From Cellulophaga algicola DSM 14237 (GTDB lineage: Bacteria > Bacteroidota > Bacteroidia > Flavobacteriales > Flavobacteriaceae), in NCBI RefSeq assembly GCF_000186265.1, contig NC_014934.1, positions 310,001 to 374,000 on the forward strand: DNA of 64,000 bases, read 5' to 3'. The translations under genes and the position numbers were made by a program. Below, piece by piece: positions 36,178 through 51,309 of the stretch. Numbering within the stretch: the stretch's first letter is position 1; each line of letters opens with the position of its first letter. The notes below the pieces were generated by a model. That model was given only the letters and a program-made list of their open reading frames with translations, was not told the DNA's origin and did not search any database.

Positions 36178-39100
36178 ATGAAAAAAGCATTAAAAACCTT
36201 TTTATTGCCTATTGCTGCTTTGTTATTTTTTTCAATAAATAGTAACGCACAAATCAATAGTAACCGATACACGGTTAACTTGACACCTGAAAATTTGGCT
36301 ACCTGTGGAGGCGTCAACAATTCTCTTGAAGAAGTTTTCATAAGAGGTAATAACCCTACGTGTCATGACTTTAGTATTACTTTTGATCTTCCGCCTGGTG
36401 TAGAATATGTGGCAGGGACAGCAAGTATAACTTCGCAAACAGATTCATTTGGAAATCCAATTACTTCGGCAACGAAAATATATACTATTGGAGAAGGAGG
36501 CACACCCTCTGACCCAATTTTCACTATTTTACGAGATAGTGATGCTACATGGGATAATGGGGACGAAGTGACTTTTACTTTTGAACGTAGTGCAAATTGT
36601 GATGCGGTAGCGCATTCTAATTCAGGTGGACTGTTCAAAGATGCTCATACCATTAACTTTCAAGACATTAATGGAGCCAATTCAGATTCTGATACGGAAG
36701 TAACTTTATCTTCATATCCATTATTGGCCGCTTCACTAAATATTTCTGCCATACCTACCGTCAATGCTAACGTAGGGGATACGTATACAAGAGATATTAC
36801 TTTAGCGCAAGGGGGTAATGGGTGTACAGAAAAATTCACCTATTATGTAGATATCGGTGAAGATGTAGATGACGTTTATGAACTATATTATTTAGAAAGT
36901 CCGTCAAACCCAATTCTTTTAACTCCTGAATCTAAAGTAGGTCAAATTTGGACATATATAATTGACTTAAATGCCGCTTTCTTAAATACTACTTTAAATC
37001 CTGTATTTAATGGTAATGTGGGTAACGGTGATAATTGTTTTGATAATGGCGAAGTAATTATTTTCCAGGAATCTTTTAGGGTAGATGACTGTTTAGATAC
37101 CGCTATTGTTCATAATACGTATTGGGGCTGTAGCCCTGGCGAAACTTGCCAAGCAGCTGAAAGCCAAACAGGTTCTGTAAACTTTGGAGCTAATGTTCCG
37201 GAAATAGCTATAACAAAAATAGGTACAACTACGCCAGATTTATGTCAGGCAGTAACCTATACCGTACAAATAGAAAACACAAAATTAACAGCAGGGTCTA
37301 TGGCCCTAGACGTTGGAATAAATTTAGGTTTAGGAGCTAACACCACACCAATTTCAACAGCTGCAAGTAATACTCTATGGGACTTTGACTACCATGGAAC
37401 AAGAAGTGTTTCTAATTTTAGATTTGGTACTAATCCAACTTTTAACCCGGATAATAGAGCAAGTACAAGCTTTCCGACTAGAGGTTCTGGTAATACGATA
37501 TCTATTCCTCCAAATTTTTTCAGCTCTGATCCCGACGGACCTGGTGGCTTTGATGATTTGGATAACGACGGCTTTTATGATGATTTGCCTCCTGGTGCTT
37601 CTACGCAGCTCTCTTTTGACTTTGCTATTGCTCCTAAAGACAATTGTGGAACAGGAACTTACAATTACATGGAATGGGAACATACCTACTTTGATGCTTA
37701 TTTCAAAGATCAATGTAAAAGTGATAGATTACCAGAACGTATAGATCTTAATTACTTTAATATTATTAGAGATTACAGAAGTGTAACTGAAGTTGAAGCT
37801 CCTACCGATATTGTTAACAATGAAGATTTCGTAATAAGAATTGCACCTTCAATCCAAGCAAATGGAAATGGAACCCCACTTATTGGTGGTCAACCTTTAT
37901 TTTCTACTGGCAATAACTCTACATGGAGCGTAACGATTACAGTACCTACGGGAATGGCTTTGCAAGGTTCAGTACCAACTGGTTTTACACAATCTGGAAA
38001 CCAAATTACATATACAACTACAGATATTAGTGGTCCTGAATATAAAGAATGGGTAGAATTCCCTTTAACCTTTACCTGCGGTCCAAATGGGGTGCAAGCT
38101 ATTCCTTATACTACAAACTATACGGCAACAAGTGGTGGTAATGTTTGTTGGTCTCAAGATATTCATTGTGGTACAGTAAACATATACACGCATTGCCCAG
38201 GTGGTTGTGTTGGTCCTGCAATTGAAGGCTTTACGGCCAGAAGACTTACCGCTGGTTGGACAGATGATACCATGACCACTAAAGTTATTTTAGATGACAA
38301 TACAGATGGTATCAAGAAATATTTAGCAGGTGATCAAATGAAGATTACGACTACAGCTTCTATCAACAGTATTTCTTTAGATAATCTATATTTCGATTTG
38401 ACCTATGATACTTTTAGCGCAGCAGCAGGTGGATCAGGAATCATAACATTAGTAGATTCGAAAATTACCATCATTGATAATAGTGCTGGCACATCAGATT
38501 CGCGTGCAATTACTACGGCTCCAGTTTTAACAACCAACGGTACTACGGAGCATATGCTCAGTTTTGATTTAAGCGATGAAAGAGATGTAATAAGTGCTGC
38601 TTATTTATATGAAGGGGATGCTACAAATAGAGATATTGTAGAAGTTGAATTGACTTTTGAGTTTAGTAAAGATTTTAAAGACATTGATTATTTTGAACTA
38701 ACCAATTTAAGAGGCGAATTTTTCGCTTTCACAGATTACCCGTCAAATACTGCGCTCAATAGAGTTGGCTGTGACACTTGGGGAGATAGGGCTTATTATT
38801 CACGCCCTAGAATTTATGGTAGTAACCAAACAAGAGCTACCAGCGGTTGTACTCCTTCTAATGGATGGCTATACTTCCAACATAATATGGCACCTAGTGA
38901 TATGCATACAGATGAATACAGACCTCTTACCAATTGGACATCTACAGTAGTAGACATTCCTGAAGGGGCTAGATTTACTGGTAATGTTACATCCGCACAA
39001 TTTCAAGGAGCTTATTCAACGACTAGTACAGATTTTATAGCTACAGAAAGTAATGGCCAGGTAATTATTACGCCAGGACCTAATTTTAAAAATAAGGATC

Positions 39101-42100
39101 AAACAGCATTAACGCAACCAAGATTCTATGTAGAATTTATAGGCACTTGTGAATCTCCTGCATCAGCTCGATATGACTATACCATAAATTATGACGATTT
39201 TGCGTATGCAACTCCAGTAAGTTCTAGCTTTACAAATACAAATACTTTTAATTATACCCAACCTACTTTTATTATACAATCTCCTTTACCAACAGTTAAT
39301 GGTGATGCGTATACAGTATATTTTGATACCAACATAAGCAATACTAGTCCAGATGCTGTAGATTATAACTGGTTACAGGTTACTTCACCAGTGGGTATAA
39401 ATATTACTAGTGCATTTTCTGTCAATGCGGGTGCTGAAACACCAGTTAACTTCTATCAATCTGGAGATAAAACTTGGATCGAAGCTGGTTCCGTTGCTTC
39501 GGGTGCAACAAAATCTATACGTTTCAAGGCAGACTTTGATGATTGTCAAGATCTAACTGTTCTTGTTGAGCATGGCTGGGATTGTTCAGGCTACCCTGGC
39601 TATCCAAATACAAGTATAGATACTTCTGACTTTCAAGGAGTGGGAGCAACATGTTATCAAAATTCTACTTCTATAACATTAGAGCCTAAAGGTTCACAAG
39701 TACAGGTAGCTATTACGAATCAACCTAGTATGTCACAAGATTTATGTACTCCGTTTGATATAGGAGTTGATGTTATTAGTGCACAACTGGCAGATTTAAT
39801 AAATCCTTCACTACAGTTTGCCATTCCTGGAGGAGCTGGTGGTATTACTATAGTAACTACAAATGTTACTTATCCTAAAGGGTCTACTATTGCAACTGAC
39901 ACTCAGGCGGTAACAGTTACTATAGAAAACGGTATAGCCAAAGTAAATCTATTGGAACATACAGGTATACTTGCTTTAAATGGCATAAAGGGTAATCCTG
40001 CAGTCAACTCTATAAATGAAAGAACGGCACATGTTGATTTTGAAATTCAATTGGAGTGTGAATTTATTTCCAATTCTAAATTCACCTTTAAGGTATTCGG
40101 TGAAGAGCCGTGCGGTGATATTGCGGCTGGTAATGGTTCTAGAATAGTTTCTAATGCTATTCAGGCAAATGGCGCCGTAACTCCTTATAATGCAATAAGC
40201 AATATTTACTTACCTGGTTCGCCTATCCAAGGCTGCGGGGTAACAGATAATATCAATGTAGTTACTACAATTACGGACGGTACCACAGGTAGCTCAGATT
40301 TTGGAAAAATAATACTAAGATCTGGTCTAGAATATGTTGATGCCACCTTTGCAAGTGCAGATGGAGCTACATTCAATAGCATAGCAACTGTCGGAGACCA
40401 TCAAGAATTAATATTGAACTATCCACCAGGTATTTCTGGAGGGTCTACGATAACTTTTAACTTTGATTTTATCACTACCAACGATGGTATTTGTGATGAT
40501 GAAGCAGAAGTACAGATTGTAAACTATGTAAGCGTTACTGGCGTTACTTGTGCTACACCCAGTTCTACAAATAATTGCCCTGATTTTCAAGTTGCTACAG
40601 GTTCTTCTTATGAAATAATGCCTTTAGAAAAGCCAATTTTAGTTGGAACGGCAAATGAAAGTTTCTTTTCTGTAGATACTGGTAATAATTATGAATATCA
40701 TTTAGCTCTAGATATTGAAAATACAGCTCTTGTAGATGCAGATGCTGGTTATGCGTATAGCGTATACTGTGCAGATGTTAATGGTGATATCGATGGCGCT
40801 GCTATCGCAACAGGTACCATAGCCGATGTAATTCCTAATTCGTCTACAATTACAGATGAAATAATATTCACTACTGCCGGTGCCGCTTGTACAGGTACTA
40901 ATTTTATAGTAGAGTTTTTACCTTCAAGTACCAACTGTCAGTGCGAGGCTATCTTAATTCCTGTTTCTGTAGCTTCGGGTGCGCCATTAGATTTAGATGA
41001 TGATAATGATGGTATACCAGATGTTATTGAAGTTTATAATGGCGATGCAGATGGTGACGGAACTTTAGATTATGAAGATCCAGATTTCTGTGCTGCAACC
41101 TTTGATGGTATTAATGGATGGGATTGTGCAACAATGGGCTTACCTGATCCAGATGATGATTTAGATGGCGACGGTACTCCAAACTACTATGACACAGATT
41201 TCCTAACTTGTGGCGGATTAAATGCGAACGGTATATGTATCAATTTTGATACAGATGGCGATGGTGTTCCAAATCAATTAGACCTAGATTCTGACAATGA
41301 CGGTATTACTGACCTTGTTGAGGCAGGCTCAGGTAATATAGATGCAGATGGCAATGGTGTTATAGATATTATTACAGATATAGATAAAGATGGTCTTGCA
41401 GATGTAGTTGATAATGATACTACAGACGGACCAGAAGGTAGTGCACCTTGTACTCCACAAAATGGTTGTGTACAGGTAAACTCAACTTCAAATGTTTTTG
41501 ATACAGATGGAGATGGTACTACTGATGATAGTGGAGATTTTGATGGCGACGGTATACTTAATGCTTACGATTTAGATAGTGATAATGATGGTATTTTAGA
41601 TACGGTTGAAGCACAGACTACAAGTGGCTTTAATACCCCGGGTACTATTGATCCATTAACAGGTATTCCTGCAGTAGGGTCAGATACAGATGGTATTGAT
41701 CCAATTGATACTGATGGTGACGGTAATCCAGATTACTTAGATTTAGATGCAGACAACGATGGTATCACAGATACTTTAGAAGCTGGTGGCGAAGATATTG
41801 ATGGCGATGGTGCCGTAGATGGTTTTGTTGATGCTGATGGTAACGGTGTTGCCGATAGCGTAGATACTACTCCTTTACCAGATGAAGATTCTGATAACGA
41901 CGGTATTCTAGACCGATTAGATTTAGATTCTGATAATGACGGAATTACAGATACTACCGAAGCTGGTGGTATGGACGGTGACGGTGATGGTATCATTGAT
42001 ACGTTCATGACCGATACCGATAATGACGGACTAGCAGATAGTGTAGATCCAGTGGGTCCTGCTACTCCAGGTACGCCAATTCCAAATCCAGATACGGATA

Positions 42101-45100
42101 ATGATGGTTTAGATGATAGAATAGATTTAGATTCTGAAAATGATGGTATTCCAGATGTTATTGAAGCTGGTGGTTCTGATCCAGATAACGATGGTAGAAT
42201 CGGTGCTGGTCCAATAGATGATACAGACGGAGACGGACTTTCAGATCTAGTAGATCCAGATGATAATACGACAACTGACTTTGCAGATGGTACAGGTACT
42301 CCATTACCAATTGATAATTTTGATAGTGATAGTGTTCCAAATCATTTAGATATAGATTCAGATAATGATGGTATTACAGATACTACAGAAGCTGGTGGTC
42401 TTGATGTTAATGGTGATGGTCTAGTAGATGGTTTTGATGATACCGCTACAACAGATGGTTGGGATGATGCTACGGCTTTATCTCCACTTCCAATACCAAA
42501 TACAGATGGTACAGGTGGTGTAAACTATTTAGATATCGATGCTGATGATGATGGTATTCCAGATAACGTAGAAGCACAACCAACTGCTGGGTATATTGCT
42601 CCTGCAGATGCTGAAGCTGCTAACGGATTAGATACTAACTATCCTGTTGGTTTAACTCCTGTAAGTACAGATGGTGATTTAATTCCAGATTATTTAGATT
42701 CAGATTCTGATAATGATGGTATTGATGATGTTGTAGAAGCTGGTCAAGATACCATCACAGATCCTTTAGCCGATGCTGATAATGATGGCTTGAATGATGC
42801 TTTTGATGATACTCCTGGTAACGATGTAAATAATGATTTAGATACTGGTGCAATTGCAACAGATAATGTAGATGATTTAGATACTGCTGAGGTTGATTTT
42901 AGATCGATATTAGATTCAGATAATGATGGTATTATGGATACTGTTGATATTGATGATGATAATGATGGAATCTTAGATAGTGTTGAATGCGCTTCTGTGA
43001 ACCCTTCTGGAAAAACAGTAACACCTTATGCTAATTTACTACAAATATTTTCTTTTACACCTACAGTAACTTTAAATGGAAACTCTACTACCTCAAGTTT
43101 AACTACTCCTTTTGGTACAGTAATAGCTACTATAACTCATTCCGGTAATCCTATAGAATCTATAAATACTTCTGCAGTAAGACCTGCTGGGACTTTTTTA
43201 GATATTAAAAGTAATCCTAATGATGATGGGTTTAGAGGAGTAAATTCTGGAGGTAGTTATACCTTAACATACGATTTTGATAAACCTATTGATGTTTTCT
43301 TTTTTGATGCCGAAGCAAGTGTTAGCGGAGAAAATTACTCCACAAGTACAAACGGAAATGCTTTTGAAATTATAGATAGTAAAAATATTAATTTTGCAAC
43401 AATAACTGGATTAGGTACTAAAAACATTAATGTAGCAGCCAATAATACTACAATAGCTGATGCACCTGTTATCCTTTTTGTTTCTAAAAACACTACCCAA
43501 ATTACCTTTAACATTTCTCAGTTACCTGGTGGAAAAACAGGAATGGGAGTAGGTTTATTTTCTTCTTTATGTATTGATACAGACGGTGATGGTATTCCAG
43601 ATAGTATTGACTTGGATTCTGATAATGATGGTATTCCAGATTCTATAGAAGCTGGTGGTACAGATACAGATGGTGATGGTCATATAGACTACCCAATTGC
43701 GGGTGACCCAACTTCTATGACAGATATCAATAATGATGGTCTTGCAGATGAAATTGCAGATACTCCTTTACCAGATGAAGATTCTGATGGTGACGGTATT
43801 GAAGATAGAATAGATTTAGATTCAGACAATGATGGTATTCCAGATGTAACAGAAGCTGGTGGTCCAGATGCAGACAACGATGGTGTTATAGATACTTTCG
43901 CTACAGATACAGACCGTGATGGTTTGGCTGATAGTGTTGACCCTGCAGATGCAACTACTCCTGGTACGCCTTTAGAAAGTCCTGATACAGATGATGACGG
44001 ATTTGATGATAGAATAGATACAGATTCTGATAATGATGGTATTCCAGATGTAACTGAAGCTGGTGGTTCAGACCCAGATAACGATGGTGTTATTGGAACA
44101 GGAACTATTGATGATGCAGATGGTGACGGACTTTCAGATATCGTAGATACAGATGATAATACAAGTCCTACGGCTACAGATGGTCCTGGTACCGCTTTAC
44201 CAATCGATAATTTTGATGGTGATGCTAATCCTAACCACTTAGATATAGATGCTGATAATGATGGTGTTCTTGATCTAGTTGAAAATGGAACAGGTCCTTT
44301 AGATACCAATAACGATGGTGCTATTGACAGTACTGATGATGTATTCTTAGATGCAAATGATAATGGTCAAGCTGATGCTACAGAAGGTACAGCCCCATTA
44401 AATACAGATACAACAGGTGGTGCAAACTATGTTGATATTGATGCAGATGATGATGGTATTCCAGATAATGTAGAAGCACAAACTACGGCAGCTTATGATG
44501 CTCCAGATGATGCTTTTGACGCTGAAGGTTTAGATACTCAATATCCAGGTGGAATTACACCTGCAGATACGGATAATGATTTAATTCCTGATTACTTGGA
44601 TCCAGATTCTGATGATGACGGTACGCCAGATGTTATTGAAGCTGGTCAAGGAACATTAACTGATCCTTTAGCTGATGCAGACGGTGACGGATTAAATGAT
44701 GCTTTTGATGATACACCGGGTACAGATGTAAACAATGATTTAGATACTGGTGCAATTGCAACAGACAACGAAGATGATTTAGATACCGCTGAGGTTGATT
44801 TCAGATCTATATTAGATCGCGACCAAGATGGTATTATGGATATCGTTGATTTGGATGATGACAATGATGGTATTTCAGATTTAGATGAAGCCAACGGAGT
44901 TGACCCAAGTGCTGATGATGATGGCGATGGAATCGTAAATTATTTCGATGATGCTCCTGCTGATCCATTAGTTGGTGATGTAAACGGAATTGTTGAGCCA
45001 GCATTCGACTTTGATGGTGATGGTATTCCAAATCACTTTGATATTGATGCTGATAATGACGGAATCTTTGATGTATATGAAGCTGGCAATGATGCTTTAG

Positions 45101-48100
45101 ATACTAATAATGATGGTGTTATCGATGGTGTTGATGACAATTTTGAAGATAATGATAACGATGGTCAGGCTGATAGCTCTGAAACTACTTCACCTATCAA
45201 TACTGATACGACAGGTAATGCAGATTTCTTGGATATTGATGCAGATGACGATGGTATTCCAGATAACGTAGAAGCACAACCTACTACAGGTTATGTTGTT
45301 CCTGCAGATGCTTTTGATTTCAATGGTGTAGATACTAACTACCCTAACGGATTAAGACCTGAGTATACAGATACAGATCTTACTCCTGATTATTTGGATA
45401 CTGATTCTGACGATGATGGTACGCCAGATGCAGTGGAAGCGGGTCAAGGTGCAATTACAGATCCATTGGCTGATGCTGACGGTGACGGATTAAATGATGC
45501 TTTTGATGATACACCAGGTAACGATGTCAATAATGATTTAGATACAGGTGCAATAGCAACCGATAATGTGGATGATGTTGATACTGCTGAGGTTGATTTT
45601 AGATCTATATTAGATTTTGACCAAGATGGTATTATGGATATTGTTGATTTAGATGACGATAACGATGGTATCTCAGATGTAGATGAAGCCAATGGAGTTG
45701 ACCCAAGTGCTGATGATGATGGCGATGGAATCGTAAATTATTTAGATGATGATCCTGCTGATCCACTTGTTGGTGATGTAAACGGAACAACAGAACCAGC
45801 ATTTGATTTTGACGGTGACGGTATTCCTAATCACTTTGATATCGATGCTGATAATGACGGAATCTATGATGTATACGAAGCTGGTAACGATGCTTTAGAT
45901 ACGAATAATGATGGTGTTATTGATGGTCTTGATACTGGTTTTGAAGATAATGATAATGATGGTCAGGCAGATAGTTCAGAAACTACTTCGCCTATCAATA
46001 CAGATATGACAGGTAATGCAGATTTCTTAGATATTGATGCCGATGATGATGGTATTCCAGATAACGTAGAGGCACAACCAACAACTGGTTATGTGGTTCC
46101 TGCAAATACTTTTGATGTTAACGGTGTAGATACAAACTACCCTAACGGATTAAGACCTGAGGATACAGATACAGATTTAACTCCAGATTATTTGGACGAT
46201 GATTCTGATAACGATGGTATTTCAGATATGCTGGAAGCTGGACAAGGTACTCTTGTAGATCCTTTAGCCGATGCTGATGCAGATGGATTGAACGATGCTT
46301 TCGATGATACCCTAGGTACAGATGTAAACAATGATTTGGATACTGGTGCAATTGCAACAGATAACGAAGATGATACAGATGTGGCTGAGGTAGATTTTAG
46401 ATCAGTACTTGATTTCGATCAAGATGGTATTCCTGATACGGTAGATCTTGATGATGATAACGATGGTATTTCAGATTTAGATGAGGCTAACGGAATCGAT
46501 CCAAGTGCAGATGATGATAACGATGGTGTTCCAAACCATTCCGATGATGATCCTGCTGATCCACTTGTTGGTGATGTAAACGGAACAACGGAACCAGCTT
46601 TTGATTTTGACGGTGACGGTATTCCAAATCATTTTGATATTGATGCTGATAATGACGGAATCTTTGATGTGTACGAAGCTGGTAATGATGTTTTAGATAC
46701 TAATAATGATGGTGTTATTGATGGTCTTGATACTGGTTTTGAAGATAATGATAACGATGGTCAGGCAGATAGTTCAGAAACTACTTCGCCTATCAATACA
46801 GATACGACAGGTAATGCAGATTTCTTAGATATTGATGCAGACGACGATGGTATTCCAGATAACGTAGAAGCGCAGCCAACAACTGGTTATGTGGTTCCTG
46901 CAAATACTTTTGATGTGAACGGTGTAGATACAAACTACCCTAACGGATTAAGACCTGAGGATACAGATACAGATTTAACTCCAGATTATTTGGACGATGA
47001 TTCTGATAACGATGGTATAAGTGATGTCTTAGAAGCTGGACAAGGAACTCTAGTAGATCCTTTAGCCGATGCTGATGCAGACGGATTAAACGATGCTTTC
47101 GATGATACCTTAGGTAACGATGTTAATAATGATTTGGATACTGGAGCAATTGCAACAGATAACGAAGATGATACAGATGTGGCTGAGGTAGATTTTAGAT
47201 CAGTACTTGATTTTGATGGTGACGGTATCCCTGATACAGTAGATCTTGATGACGATAACGATGGCATCTCTGATTTAGATGAGGCTAACGGAATCGACCC
47301 AAGTGCAGATGATGATAACGATGGTGTTCCAAACCATTCTGATGATGATCCTGCTGATCCACTTGTTGGTGATGTAAACGGAACAACTGAACCAGCGTTC
47401 GATTTTGACGGTGATGGTATTCCAAATCACTTTGATATTGATGCTGATAATGATGGTATCGTAGATGTTGTGGAAGCTGGTAACGGTGACCTTGATACAA
47501 ATAATGATGGTGTTATTGATGGTCTTGATACCGGTTTTGCTGATACTGATGATAACGGTCAGGCTGATGATTCAGAAGGAACGACTCCACCAAATACCGA
47601 TGGTACAGGTGAAGCTAACTTCTTAGATATTGATGCAGATGATGATGGTATTCCAGATAATGTAGAGGCACAACCTACTGATACGTATACCGTACCAGCA
47701 GATGCTTTTGATGCAACCGGATTAGATACCAATTACCCAGGCGGAATTGAGCCAGAAGATACCGATATGGATGGTATTCCAGATTATATCGATACTGACT
47801 CAGATGCAGATGGTGTAAGTGATGCTTTAGAAGCAGGTCAAGGTACTATGACAGATCCATTAGCAGATGCTGACGGAGATGGTCTAAACGATGCTTATGA
47901 CGATACACCGGGTAACGATGTAAACAATGATTTGAATACTGGTGCAATTGCTACGGATAACGAAGATGATGCTGATTTAACTCAGGTAGATTTTAGAGAT
48001 ATCCTAGACTTTGATAAAGATGGTATTCCTGATTATATAGACCTTGATGACGATAACGATGGCATCTCAGATGTAGATGAAGCTAACGGAATCGACCCAA

Positions 48101-50340
48101 GTGCAGATGATGATAACGATGGCGTTCCAAACCATTCTGATGATGATCCTAACGATCCATTAATTGGTAATGTAAACGGAACAACTGAACCAGCATTTGA
48201 TTTTGACGGTGATGGTATTCCTAACCACTTTGATATTGATGCCGATAATGATGGAATCTATGATGTGTACGAAGCTGGTAATGATGCTTTAGATACGAAT
48301 AATGACGGTGTTATTGATGGTCTTGATACTGGTTTTGAAGATAATGATAACGATGGTCAGGCTGATAGTTCAGAAACTACTTCACCTATCAATACAGATA
48401 CTACAGGTAATGCAGATTTCTTAGATATCGATGCCGATGATGATGGTATTCCTGATAATGTAGAAGCACAAACAACTGCTGGGTATATTGTTCCTGCAAA
48501 TACTTTTGATGTTAACGGTGTAGATACAAACTACCCTAACGGATTAAGACCTGAGGATACGGATACAGATTTAATTCCTGATTACTTAGACTTAGATTCA
48601 GAAGATGATGGTATTTCAGATATGCTAGAAGCTGGTCAAGGAATTATGACTAATCCTTTAGCAGATGCTGACGCAGATGGTCTTAACGATGCTTTTGATG
48701 ATACCCCAGGTATTATTGTAAACAATGATTTAAATACAGGAGCAATTGCTACTGATAACGAAGATGATACAGATGTAGCTGAGGTTGACTTTAGATCAAT
48801 GTTAGATAGCGACGAAGATGGTATTCCTGATACTATTGATCTTGATGACGATAATGATGGTATTTCTGATTTAGATGAAGCTAACGGAATCGACCCAAGT
48901 GCAGATGATGACAATGATGGTGTTCCAAACCATTCCGATGATGATCCTAACGATCCATTAATTGGTAATGTAAACGGAACATCTGAACCAGCATTTGATT
49001 TTGACGGTGATGGTATTCCTAACCACTTTGATATTGATGCCGATAATGATGGTATCGTAGATGTAGTGGAAGCAGGTAACGGTGCACTTGATACAAATGG
49101 AGATGGTGTTATTGATGCTAATGATACTGGTTTTGCAGATGCAAACAATGATGGTCAAGCAGATAGTTCAGAAGGAACAGTACCACCAAATACAGATGGT
49201 ACAGGTGAAGCTAACTTCTTAGATATTGATGCTGATGATGACGGTATTCCAGATAACGTAGAAGCGCAGCCTACCTTAGCGTATGTTGTTCCTGCCGATG
49301 CTTTTGATGCAAGCGGATTGGATACGAACTACCCAGGCGGATTGGTGCCGGAAGATACGGACGGTGACGGAACTCCAGATTACTTAGACCTTGATTCTGA
49401 AGATGACGGTGTGCTAGATATTGATGAAACAGATGAAGGTACTTTTACAGGTGTTGATTCTGATAATGATGGTCTAGATAACGGCTTTGACAGAACTCCT
49501 GGTAACGATGTAAACAACGATTTGGATACAGGTGCCGATGGTACTGACAATGACGACGATGCAACGACACCAGAAGTAAACTTTAGAGAAATAGGTGACA
49601 GTGATGGTGACGGTGTTCTTGATACGCAAGAAGAAGCAGACGGTACAGATAAAAATGACCCATGTGACTACGTAATAGAGAATATTACGCTTGATTTCTC
49701 AGGTGATTATCTAGTTGCAGATTGTGACGGTGATGGTGTTCTTAATGGGCAAGAGCTTGACGATGATACCAACCCAGAAGATCCTTGCGATTATGATGAA
49801 GGCAGTATTACCGTTGAACAAGGTGGCGATTATTTGATCTCTGATTGTGATGAAGATGGTCTAACCACTTCTCAAGAATTAGCGATAGGTACTGATCCAG
49901 ATGTAGCAGATACTGATGGGGATACCATTCTAGATGGTCAAGAAATAACAGACGGTACTGATCCATTGGATCCTTGTGATTCTATTGGTGGGGTCCCTAC
50001 CCTAGCAGCTGGTTGTACACCGGAAGTGGTAGACTCTGGTATTGCTGTTACCAATGAAATTCTAACTCCTGATAATGATGGTATAAATGATTTCTTTAGG
50101 ATTGAAAACATTGAGTCTTTCCCGAACAATACGGTTCAAATTTATAACCGTTGGGGAGTGGTAGTCTATGAAATGGCCGGGTATGATAATCAATCTAACG
50201 TATTTAGAGGTATCTCTAATGGTAGAGTAACTATCAGTACAGATTCTGAATTACCAGTAGGGGTTTATTTTTACGTAATCAAATACGTTAAAGACAATGA
50301 AAACCTAAGTAAAGCTGGATATTTATACATTAACCGATAA
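36178..50340 (+). CDS. Giant T9SS-secreted TSP3-repeat protein with CHU_C C-terminus
   Basis: A 4,720-residue exported protein. Signal peptide at 1-24 ([17 protein letters not shown]). Residues 25-1600 are strand-rich adhesin-like domains with scattered cysteines (for example [23 protein letters not shown]11-like). From about 1605 to 4600 the chain is dominated by thrombospondin type-3-like calcium repeats (DxDxDG, such as DLDSDNDGI and DADDDGIPD), broken near 2275-2465 by a separate folded insert. The last ~90 residues ([26 protein letters not shown]) are the gliding-motility-associated C-terminal domain (CHU_C) that directs export by the type IX system. PorP/SprF and PorE-like genes follow at once. 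A rigid, calcium-loaded surface stalk or adhesin is inferred. Six super-repeats are listed separately. Confidence 0.93.
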   Translation: MKKALKTFLLPIAALLFFSINSNAQINSNRYTVNLTPENLATCGGVNNSLEEVFIRGNNPTCHDFSITFDLPPGVEYVAGTASITSQTDSFGNPITSATKIYTIGEGGTPSDPIFTILRDSDATWDNGDEVTFTFERSANCDAVAHSNSGGLFKDAHTINFQDINGANSDSDTEVTLSSYPLLAASLNISAIPTVNANVGDTYTRDITLAQGGNGCTEKFTYYVDIGEDVDDVYELYYLESPSNPILLTPESKVGQIWTYIIDLNAAFLNTTLNPVFNGNVGNGDNCFDNGEVIIFQESFRVDDCLDTAIVHNTYWGCSPGETCQAAESQTGSVNFGANVPEIAITKIGTTTPDLCQAVTYTVQIENTKLTAGSMALDVGINLGLGANTTPISTAASNTLWDFDYHGTRSVSNFRFGTNPTFNPDNRASTSFPTRGSGNTISIPPNFFSSDPDGPGGFDDLDNDGFYDDLPPGASTQLSFDFAIAPKDNCGTGTYNYMEWEHTYFDAYFKDQCKSDRLPERIDLNYFNIIRDYRSVTEVEAPTDIVNNEDFVIRIAPSIQANGNGTPLIGGQPLFSTGNNSTWSVTITVPTGMALQGSVPTGFTQSGNQITYTTTDISGPEYKEWVEFPLTFTCGPNGVQAIPYTTNYTATSGGNVCWSQDIHCGTVNIYTHCPGGCVGPAIEGFTARRLTAGWTDDTMTTKVILDDNTDGIKKYLAGDQMKITTTASINSISLDNLYFDLTYDTFSAAAGGSGIITLVDSKITIIDNSAGTSDSRAITTAPVLTTNGTTEHMLSFDLSDERDVISAAYLYEGDATNRDIVEVELTFEFSKDFKDIDYFELTNLRGEFFAFTDYPSNTALNRVGCDTWGDRAYYSRPRIYGSNQTRATSGCTPSNGWLYFQHNMAPSDMHTDEYRPLTNWTSTVVDIPEGARFTGNVTSAQFQGAYSTTSTDFIATESNGQVIITPGPNFKNKDQTALTQPRFYVEFIGTCESPASARYDYTINYDDFAYATPVSSSFTNTNTFNYTQPTFIIQSPLPTVNGDAYTVYFDTNISNTSPDAVDYNWLQVTSPVGINITSAFSVNAGAETPVNFYQSGDKTWIEAGSVASGATKSIRFKADFDDCQDLTVLVEHGWDCSGYPGYPNTSIDTSDFQGVGATCYQNSTSITLEPKGSQVQVAITNQPSMSQDLCTPFDIGVDVISAQLADLINPSLQFAIPGGAGGITIVTTNVTYPKGSTIATDTQAVTVTIENGIAKVNLLEHTGILALNGIKGNPAVNSINERTAHVDFEIQLECEFISNSKFTFKVFGEEPCGDIAAGNGSRIVSNAIQANGAVTPYNAISNIYLPGSPIQGCGVTDNINVVTTITDGTTGSSDFGKIILRSGLEYVDATFASADGATFNSIATVGDHQELILNYPPGISGGSTITFNFDFITTNDGICDDEAEVQIVNYVSVTGVTCATPSSTNNCPDFQVATGSSYEIMPLEKPILVGTANESFFSVDTGNNYEYHLALDIENTALVDADAGYAYSVYCADVNGDIDGAAIATGTIADVIPNSSTITDEIIFTTAGAACTGTNFIVEFLPSSTNCQCEAILIPVSVASGAPLDLDDDNDGIPDVIEVYNGDADGDGTLDYEDPDFCAATFDGINGWDCATMGLPDPDDDLDGDGTPNYYDTDFLTCGGLNANGICINFDTDGDGVPNQLDLDSDNDGITDLVEAGSGNIDADGNGVIDIITDIDKDGLADVVDNDTTDGPEGSAPCTPQNGCVQVNSTSNVFDTDGDGTTDDSGDFDGDGILNAYDLDSDNDGILDTVEAQTTSGFNTPGTIDPLTGIPAVGSDTDGIDPIDTDGDGNPDYLDLDADNDGITDTLEAGGEDIDGDGAVDGFVDADGNGVADSVDTTPLPDEDSDNDGILDRLDLDSDNDGITDTTEAGGMDGDGDGIIDTFMTDTDNDGLADSVDPVGPATPGTPIPNPDTDNDGLDDRIDLDSENDGIPDVIEAGGSDPDNDGRIGAGPIDDTDGDGLSDLVDPDDNTTTDFADGTGTPLPIDNFDSDSVPNHLDIDSDNDGITDTTEAGGLDVNGDGLVDGFDDTATTDGWDDATALSPLPIPNTDGTGGVNYLDIDADDDGIPDNVEAQPTAGYIAPADAEAANGLDTNYPVGLTPVSTDGDLIPDYLDSDSDNDGIDDVVEAGQDTITDPLADADNDGLNDAFDDTPGNDVNNDLDTGAIATDNVDDLDTAEVDFRSILDSDNDGIMDTVDIDDDNDGILDSVECASVNPSGKTVTPYANLLQIFSFTPTVTLNGNSTTSSLTTPFGTVIATITHSGNPIESINTSAVRPAGTFLDIKSNPNDDGFRGVNSGGSYTLTYDFDKPIDVFFFDAEASVSGENYSTSTNGNAFEIIDSKNINFATITGLGTKNINVAANNTTIADAPVILFVSKNTTQITFNISQLPGGKTGMGVGLFSSLCIDTDGDGIPDSIDLDSDNDGIPDSIEAGGTDTDGDGHIDYPIAGDPTSMTDINNDGLADEIADTPLPDEDSDGDGIEDRIDLDSDNDGIPDVTEAGGPDADNDGVIDTFATDTDRDGLADSVDPADATTPGTPLESPDTDDDGFDDRIDTDSDNDGIPDVTEAGGSDPDNDGVIGTGTIDDADGDGLSDIVDTDDNTSPTATDGPGTALPIDNFDGDANPNHLDIDADNDGVLDLVENGTGPLDTNNDGAIDSTDDVFLDANDNGQADATEGTAPLNTDTTGGANYVDIDADDDGIPDNVEAQTTAAYDAPDDAFDAEGLDTQYPGGITPADTDNDLIPDYLDPDSDDDGTPDVIEAGQGTLTDPLADADGDGLNDAFDDTPGTDVNNDLDTGAIATDNEDDLDTAEVDFRSILDRDQDGIMDIVDLDDDNDGISDLDEANGVDPSADDDGDGIVNYFDDAPADPLVGDVNGIVEPAFDFDGDGIPNHFDIDADNDGIFDVYEAGNDALDTNNDGVIDGVDDNFEDNDNDGQADSSETTSPINTDTTGNADFLDIDADDDGIPDNVEAQPTTGYVVPADAFDFNGVDTNYPNGLRPEYTDTDLTPDYLDTDSDDDGTPDAVEAGQGAITDPLADADGDGLNDAFDDTPGNDVNNDLDTGAIATDNVDDVDTAEVDFRSILDFDQDGIMDIVDLDDDNDGISDVDEANGVDPSADDDGDGIVNYLDDDPADPLVGDVNGTTEPAFDFDGDGIPNHFDIDADNDGIYDVYEAGNDALDTNNDGVIDGLDTGFEDNDNDGQADSSETTSPINTDMTGNADFLDIDADDDGIPDNVEAQPTTGYVVPANTFDVNGVDTNYPNGLRPEDTDTDLTPDYLDDDSDNDGISDMLEAGQGTLVDPLADADADGLNDAFDDTLGTDVNNDLDTGAIATDNEDDTDVAEVDFRSVLDFDQDGIPDTVDLDDDNDGISDLDEANGIDPSADDDNDGVPNHSDDDPADPLVGDVNGTTEPAFDFDGDGIPNHFDIDADNDGIFDVYEAGNDVLDTNNDGVIDGLDTGFEDNDNDGQADSSETTSPINTDTTGNADFLDIDADDDGIPDNVEAQPTTGYVVPANTFDVNGVDTNYPNGLRPEDTDTDLTPDYLDDDSDNDGISDVLEAGQGTLVDPLADADADGLNDAFDDTLGNDVNNDLDTGAIATDNEDDTDVAEVDFRSVLDFDGDGIPDTVDLDDDNDGISDLDEANGIDPSADDDNDGVPNHSDDDPADPLVGDVNGTTEPAFDFDGDGIPNHFDIDADNDGIVDVVEAGNGDLDTNNDGVIDGLDTGFADTDDNGQADDSEGTTPPNTDGTGEANFLDIDADDDGIPDNVEAQPTDTYTVPADAFDATGLDTNYPGGIEPEDTDMDGIPDYIDTDSDADGVSDALEAGQGTMTDPLADADGDGLNDAYDDTPGNDVNNDLNTGAIATDNEDDADLTQVDFRDILDFDKDGIPDYIDLDDDNDGISDVDEANGIDPSADDDNDGVPNHSDDDPNDPLIGNVNGTTEPAFDFDGDGIPNHFDIDADNDGIYDVYEAGNDALDTNNDGVIDGLDTGFEDNDNDGQADSSETTSPINTDTTGNADFLDIDADDDGIPDNVEAQTTAGYIVPANTFDVNGVDTNYPNGLRPEDTDTDLIPDYLDLDSEDDGISDMLEAGQGIMTNPLADADADGLNDAFDDTPGIIVNNDLNTGAIATDNEDDTDVAEVDFRSMLDSDEDGIPDTIDLDDDNDGISDLDEANGIDPSADDDNDGVPNHSDDDPNDPLIGNVNGTSEPAFDFDGDGIPNHFDIDADNDGIVDVVEAGNGALDTNGDGVIDANDTGFADANNDGQADSSEGTVPPNTDGTGEANFLDIDADDDGIPDNVEAQPTLAYVVPADAFDASGLDTNYPGGLVPEDTDGDGTPDYLDLDSEDDGVLDIDETDEGTFTGVDSDNDGLDNGFDRTPGNDVNNDLDTGADGTDNDDDATTPEVNFREIGDSDGDGVLDTQEEADGTDKNDPCDYVIENITLDFSGDYLVADCDGDGVLNGQELDDDTNPEDPCDYDEGSITVEQGGDYLISDCDEDGLTTSQELAIGTDPDVADTDGDTILDGQEITDGTDPLDPCDSIGGVPTLAAGCTPEVVDSGIAVTNEILTPDNDGINDFFRIENIESFPNNTVQIYNRWGVVVYEMAGYDNQSNVFRGISNGRVTISTDSELPVGVYFYVIKYVKDNENLSKAGYLYINR
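44812..49593 (+). repeat. Six in-frame super-repeats of 798 bp inside the giant gene
   Basis: Unit starts fall at 44812, 45610, 46408, 47206, 48004 and 48802, exactly 798 bp (266 codons) apart; the last unit is 792 bp. Each unit runs [56 protein letters not shown] and EVDFRS. Two subtypes alternate. Units 1, 2, 3 and 5 share VYEAGND and [11 protein letters not shown]. Units 4 and 6 share VVEAGNG and [14 protein letters not shown]. Half-length relatives lie before unit 1 (around 42500-42909 and 44210-44811). The exact spacing shows recent copying under selection for length. Confidence 0.93.
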
Positions 50341-50366
50341 TAAGCATTAATCATTAAGAATAAAAC

Positions 50367-51299
50367 ATGAAAAAATATTTGATCATAGCACTCTTTGTCT
50401 TTGCAGGGACCACCACTCTCTCTGCACAGCAAGATGCACAATACACACAGTACATGTACAATACCATCTCGGTGAATCCTGCTTATGCAGGATCACGAGG
50501 GGTACTGAGCATTGCTGCTTTACACCGCTCACAATGGGTGGGCCTTGATGGCGCGCCAACTACGCAAACCCTAAATATACATGCTCCTGTTTCTAGAAGA
50601 ATAGGTTTAGGACTTTCTATCGTAAATGATGAAATAGGAAATGGCACCAATCAAGATACGTATTTTGATGCCGCATTTTCCTATACCATCCCTACTTCTG
50701 AAGAAGGTAAACTTTCATTTGGACTGAAAGCAGGAGGACATTTCTTAAACATCGATTTCTCTAAACTTAGAAATTATGGTGCAGAAAGTAATTTGCCTAA
50801 TGTAGATAATAAATTCTCTCCTAATTTTGGAGCAGGGGTATATTACCATACCGATAAGTTTTACTCTGGACTATCTCTTCCTAACTTTTTACAAACAGAA
50901 CATTTTGATAGTGCAGGAACCAATAGCTCCTCTTTCTTAGCAGAAGAGCGTTTGAATATTTACTTTATAACAGGTTATGTATTTGATTTAAATCCCAACC
51001 TAAAATTCAAACCTGCAGGTCTTGTAAAAGCTGTAAAAGGAGCGCCTTTACAAATAGATGTCTCGGCTAACTTCCTCATTAATGATAAATTTTCTGTAGG
51101 AGCTGCATACCGTTGGGATGCTGCAGTGAGTTTATTGGCAGGATTCCAAATCTCTGAACAGTTAATGCTAGGATTAGCGTACGATAAAGAAACAACAGAT
51201 CTTGGGGCTACCCGCTTTAACGATGGGTCTTTTGAAATCTTCTTACGCTATGAATTCTTAACGCGATACAAAAAAGTAATTACACCTAGATTCTTTTAA
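50367..51299 (+). CDS. PorP/SprF family type IX secretion membrane protein
   Basis: A 310-residue outer-membrane beta-barrel with a signal peptide (cleaved near TLSAQ). The N-terminal signature QQDAQYTQYMYNTISVNPAY and AALHRSQWVGLDGAP is diagnostic of PorP/SprF. SprF helps deliver the giant adhesin SprB to the surface in Flavobacterium johnsoniae, and genes of the family often sit right after a CHU_C-bearing cargo gene. This one starts 26 bp after the giant gene, so it is probably its dedicated partner. Confidence 0.95.
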   Translation: MKKYLIIALFVFAGTTTLSAQQDAQYTQYMYNTISVNPAYAGSRGVLSIAALHRSQWVGLDGAPTTQTLNIHAPVSRRIGLGLSIVNDEIGNGTNQDTYFDAAFSYTIPTSEEGKLSFGLKAGGHFLNIDFSKLRNYGAESNLPNVDNKFSPNFGAGVYYHTDKFYSGLSLPNFLQTEHFDSAGTNSSSFLAEERLNIYFITGYVFDLNPNLKFKPAGLVKAVKGAPLQIDVSANFLINDKFSVGAAYRWDAAVSLLAGFQISEQLMLGLAYDKETTDLGATRFNDGSFEIFLRYEFLTRYKKVITPRFF

Positions 51300-51309
51300 G
51301 ACTATTAAC

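Noticed and set aside
43689-44309. 206-codon minus-strand serine/proline-rich frame, and others like it within 41.7-49.2 kb
   Set aside because: They are shadows of the Asp-rich repeats (GAT codons read in reverse) and have no start context or own signal.
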